Source: Perca fluviatilis
Lineage: Eukaryota > Chordata > Actinopteri > Perciformes > Percidae
DNA length: 64,000 bases
Assembly (NCBI RefSeq): GCF_010015445.1
Contig: NC_053127.1
Span: 9,999,776-10,063,775, forward strand
Direction: 5' to 3'
The notes under the pieces: generated by a model
What the model saw: only the letters and a program-made list of their open reading frames with translations
The model's database searches: none
Told to the model about the DNA's origin: nothing
Shown: positions 61,452 through 64,000 of the stretch, in pieces
Position numbering within the stretch: the first letter of the stretch is position 1
Layout of the letters: every line of letters starts with the position of its first letter
Program-made: the position numbers and the translations under genes

Positions 61452-62112
61452 TTAAGTCTTGTTAAAAAATGTGTAATTAATATCAAGATTTGGAGATTGT
61501 TACAGTTTTGCAATTTGTTGTGGACGTTAGGTGCTTCTTTTTTTTTTATGTGCGACAGAAGTGACTTTTAACAAAGCCAATAACTAGAAAAGCCTTGTAT
61601 TTGCATTTCTTTGATTGCTAAAACAATGACCTGCGCAATTTGAAGTTTTACTCTCTATGTGAGACAATAACACAAATATACTATATTTCAGGAGACGACA
61701 GTAATTGCTCATAAGTGATACTCTCACTGATTTGACATGCAAATTGCTTTATATGGGATCAATGGGACTGAGTGCTTCCAGAAAGTGACAGCACATGCTC
61801 TGCAGCTGTCATCCAGACAGTTCTTCGGGCTTACAAACAGGCCTCTTTAAATATAGAACCCAGACAACCCTCTTTTATTTTTTTTGTTTGATTATGACAG
61901 AAATTGTTGGCTTCGTCATTCCAGCAAGAACTCTTTATATTGCTGCAGAATAACTGACCTGCAAAGGTCAAGATCCAGCAAATAAGTTGCGCTCACTTTG
62001 ATTTTGGTAATGAGACGTAAGATGTGTTTGTAATGATTGAATCATACATTTATTTTTTCATAAATTTTTTTAAATCAAATCCTCCTTTAAAAATCAAACC
62101 TGGAATGCTGTG

Positions 62113-62220
62113 TGGACTAGCCAGACCCTCCTCTGCAGCGCTGTGTAGGAAGGTCTGGCAAAGCAAGATTACATTCAGGTCAATATGCCCATCTGTTGTT
62201 GCGAGACTACGCAATCAGTA
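62113..62220 (-). repeat. MITE family A, terminal fragment
   Basis: GTGTGGACTAGCCAGACCCT, CCTCTGCAGCGCTGTG and GGAAGGTCTGGCAAAGC are the complement of the terminal hairpin at 487-560. Only the end of the element is present. Confidence 0.75.
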
Positions 62221-62791
62221 ATAAAAACAAAATTGTACTGAAGATAACAGCATGAACACACTACATGAACATCAAATTATACGTCCGTCAGTCATAACAA
62301 TGCATATGAATTTTTTTATTTATAGGTAGAGCACAGGAGGTGTTTTGCAGGTTTCTGACATGTAGATTATTAATACATTGTTCTCTTAGTTGGGTTCAAA
62401 GTGCTGCAAAATGAGATGACAGAAACATACATATTAACAAACTGTCAGCTCTAATAAAGACGAGAAGAGAACTGCTGGATTCATTAACACCCACATTTCA
62501 GATTCCACCTCTGGCGACAAATACATTTCTACTTGGCTTAGATATTCAGGGTTTATTTCTTAAATTATATTTAAATTCCACCCAGTAAATGAACAAAGAG
62601 TAAACCAGTTAATACAGGAAAAAAATGTAATTGGATTAAATAAAAAATAAAAAATTACAAATAGTACCTGACAGTCAAGCTGAAGGATCATTATTACAAC
62701 TCCGGTCTTATTTTCTTAGTTATGGAGATCATTTTCAGTAAAAGCTGACCAAGTAAATCATTCTCAGATTCTCAGAGCACTTAAATACAAT

Positions 62792-63541
62792 GGGCCTTAT
62801 TCACCAAACGTTCTAAGGAACAAATGTGTTCTTAAACCCCACTTATACAGTTTCTGGCATTCATCAATGTTTTCTTATTTGGGATTCGTTTTTAGGTAAG
62901 AACAGAATCTATGCACACTCAAGAGCACTTTTACGCACAATTTAGAGCTGACATGTTTGCGCAAAACAAGTGGCTATACCGTTTTCGTCCGTTCTAATTT
63001 AAAATTGAACATTTCTCTCCCTTTTGTAACTAATTATTTTCATTATTTTACACATAATTATACGTTTGTTTGTTTTAATAAATACACACTACTGCTCATT
63101 TGTAAAGCACTTTGAATTGCTATTGTGTATGAATTGTGCTAGGCCTATATAAATAAACTTGCCTTGCTTTGCCTTCAATTCACATCGATTATGTTAACGG
63201 AGAACTTCCATCCAATAAAAAGTGATTGATCACGCTATTTATACGCCAAGAGTATCTTCTATGTTTTTAAGTATTTTTTTTTTTGCCTCAGATTTCAGAT
63301 CAAACCATTTATTTTCTACTTCATCGGTTCTGCGCCCTTCTCCCTTTACCTATGCTAAATAGGAGCGACGGGCACGAGCTTTCAGTTTACGAAGACATTG
63401 GGATTCATCATTCTAAGAACACACCTGCAAACAAGTCTGCTGTTTAAGAGCACGTCATGAATCAGACATAGACTTTATTTAGGGACATTCTTAAGAACAT
63501 ATTTAAGAGAAAACTTAGGAAGATATTGGTGAATGAGGCCC
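62792..63541. mobile_element. 750-bp element with GGGCCTTATTCACCAA ends
   Basis: The left end GGGCCTTATTCACCAA and right end TTGGTGAATGAGGCCC are inverted with one mismatch. Subterminal parts are also partly complementary: TTCTAAGGAACAAATGTGTT and TTCTTAAACCCC on the left, AGAACATATTTAAGAG and TTAGGAAG on the right. A retroelement-like tail at 63090-63176 sits inside it. Non-coding. Confidence 0.8.
63090..63176 (+). repeat. Nested retroelement-like tail
   Basis: GTAAAGCACTTTGAATTGCT, GTGCTAGGCCTATATAAATA and AACTTGCCTTGCTTTGCCTT, an imperfect CTTGC/CTTTGC terminal repeat. It is common in fish genomes from memory; it lies inside the element at 62792-63541. Confidence 0.55.
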
Positions 63542-64000
63542 CTTGCTTTTTTTTACTGGGTTACCCAAGTTGCGTTAAACTGTAATTATCCAGCCCACTG
63601 TGTGAGATAATTTGGTCTGACAGTCATAGATATAAAATGGTTTAATATCTATGCTGACCTGTCCTTTACTGGTCAGCAGGTAGCCATAAAATGATTCGTA
63701 TTCATGGTCCCCACAAGATGATTCCTGTGAATTGTTTTGATCTTTTTGTTTCTCTCAACCCTCATATCTTTTTATCTTGAAAAACATGGCACCTTGCCAG
63801 GTATTTTGAAAATCAACCTCTTCAAACCCACAGAGCTTCATTTTAAATTCTAGTGGAGACCCCAAAGTTTCCAAAGATAACAAATGTCAGGCTGAACTTT
63901 GATTTTTTTTTTTAAAGTGATGCATATGACGTAGGCTACAATATTTATTTTTGATGGAATGGCTATAAATGAATGGGGAAGTGATTTTCATGCAGTTTGC

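Larger units (their letters stand above)
38395..64000 (+). other. cadm1 intron, at least 25.6 kb, open at window end
   Basis: It begins GTTGGT and no acceptor followed by CADM1 transmembrane (hydrophobic stretch then GRYFARHKG-like) or other stalk coding was found before 64000. It contains many elements annotated separately between 39640 and 63541. Stretches without supported features include 38400-39060, 40170-41180, 42460-43660, 44840-45930, 46020-47680, 47780-48360, 50730-52760, 53035-54790, 54890-55830, 56160-60190, 61460-62110 and 62220-62790. The 39060-39250 stretch with GGGGCCCCTGATGGCCTGGG looks like a dispersed repeat. Confidence 0.7.

Noticed and set aside
1..64000. A bacterial, viral or novel defence-type gene system
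   Set aside because: No operon-like coding density exists; the window is vertebrate intron DNA and only transposon-related non-cadm1 coding was found.

Overview
This window is intronic-scale vertebrate DNA, almost certainly from a teleost fish and probably a percomorph. Coding DNA is very sparse: about 0.56 kb in five short exons. Each exon has GT/AG splice sites and they join in phase, separated by 7-11 kb introns. The introns are full of short non-autonomous DNA transposons, tRNA-derived SINE-like repeats and long CA/GT/AT microsatellites of kinds common in teleost genomes.

All five exons lie on the + strand and belong to one gene, an orthologue of the synaptic/epithelial cell adhesion molecule CADM1 (SynCAM1/nectin-like 2). 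In order they encode: the second half of Ig domain 2 (3111-3269), the first part of Ig domain 3 (10836-10932), the rest of Ig domain 3 (17848-18020), a Thr/Pro-rich stalk coded largely by ACC triplets (28910-29005), and a 33-nt stalk exon (38362-38394) corresponding to an alternatively spliced exon of mammalian CADM1. The signal peptide, Ig1 and first half of Ig2 must lie upstream of base 1. The transmembrane and cytoplasmic exons must lie beyond base 64000, because the last intron runs at least 25.6 kb to the window end. The a or b fish paralogue cannot be decided here.

Region by region: 1-3.1 kb, tail of an upstream intron with two copies of a palindromic MITE and one dispersed repeat. 3.3-10.8 kb, a TTAA-flanked element with a 13 x 46-bp array, an inverted copy of a second TTAA element, and a MITE nested in another MITE that ends about 50 bp before exon 2. 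10.9-17.8 kb, a CA repeat starting 6 bases into the intron, two SINE-like copies, and a broken Harbinger transposase. 18.0-28.9 kb, a hAT-like MITE, an element with a 9-10 bp target duplication, a TTAA hairpin MITE and a 0.9-kb element. 29.0-38.4 kb, a GT repeat next to the stalk exon, then mostly unique sequence. 38.4-64 kb, the richest repeat landscape, including a 2.35-kb TTAA-flanked hairpin element with an internal ~194-bp tandem array and a perfect 22-bp-arm hairpin.

No second protein-coding gene, functional RNA gene, CRISPR array or prokaryotic system was found. The most useful observations concern how repeats sit against the splice sites of cadm1, and the families of TTAA-flanked elements. 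Repeat family names are given only where ends or coding remnants justify them; no database comparison was possible.
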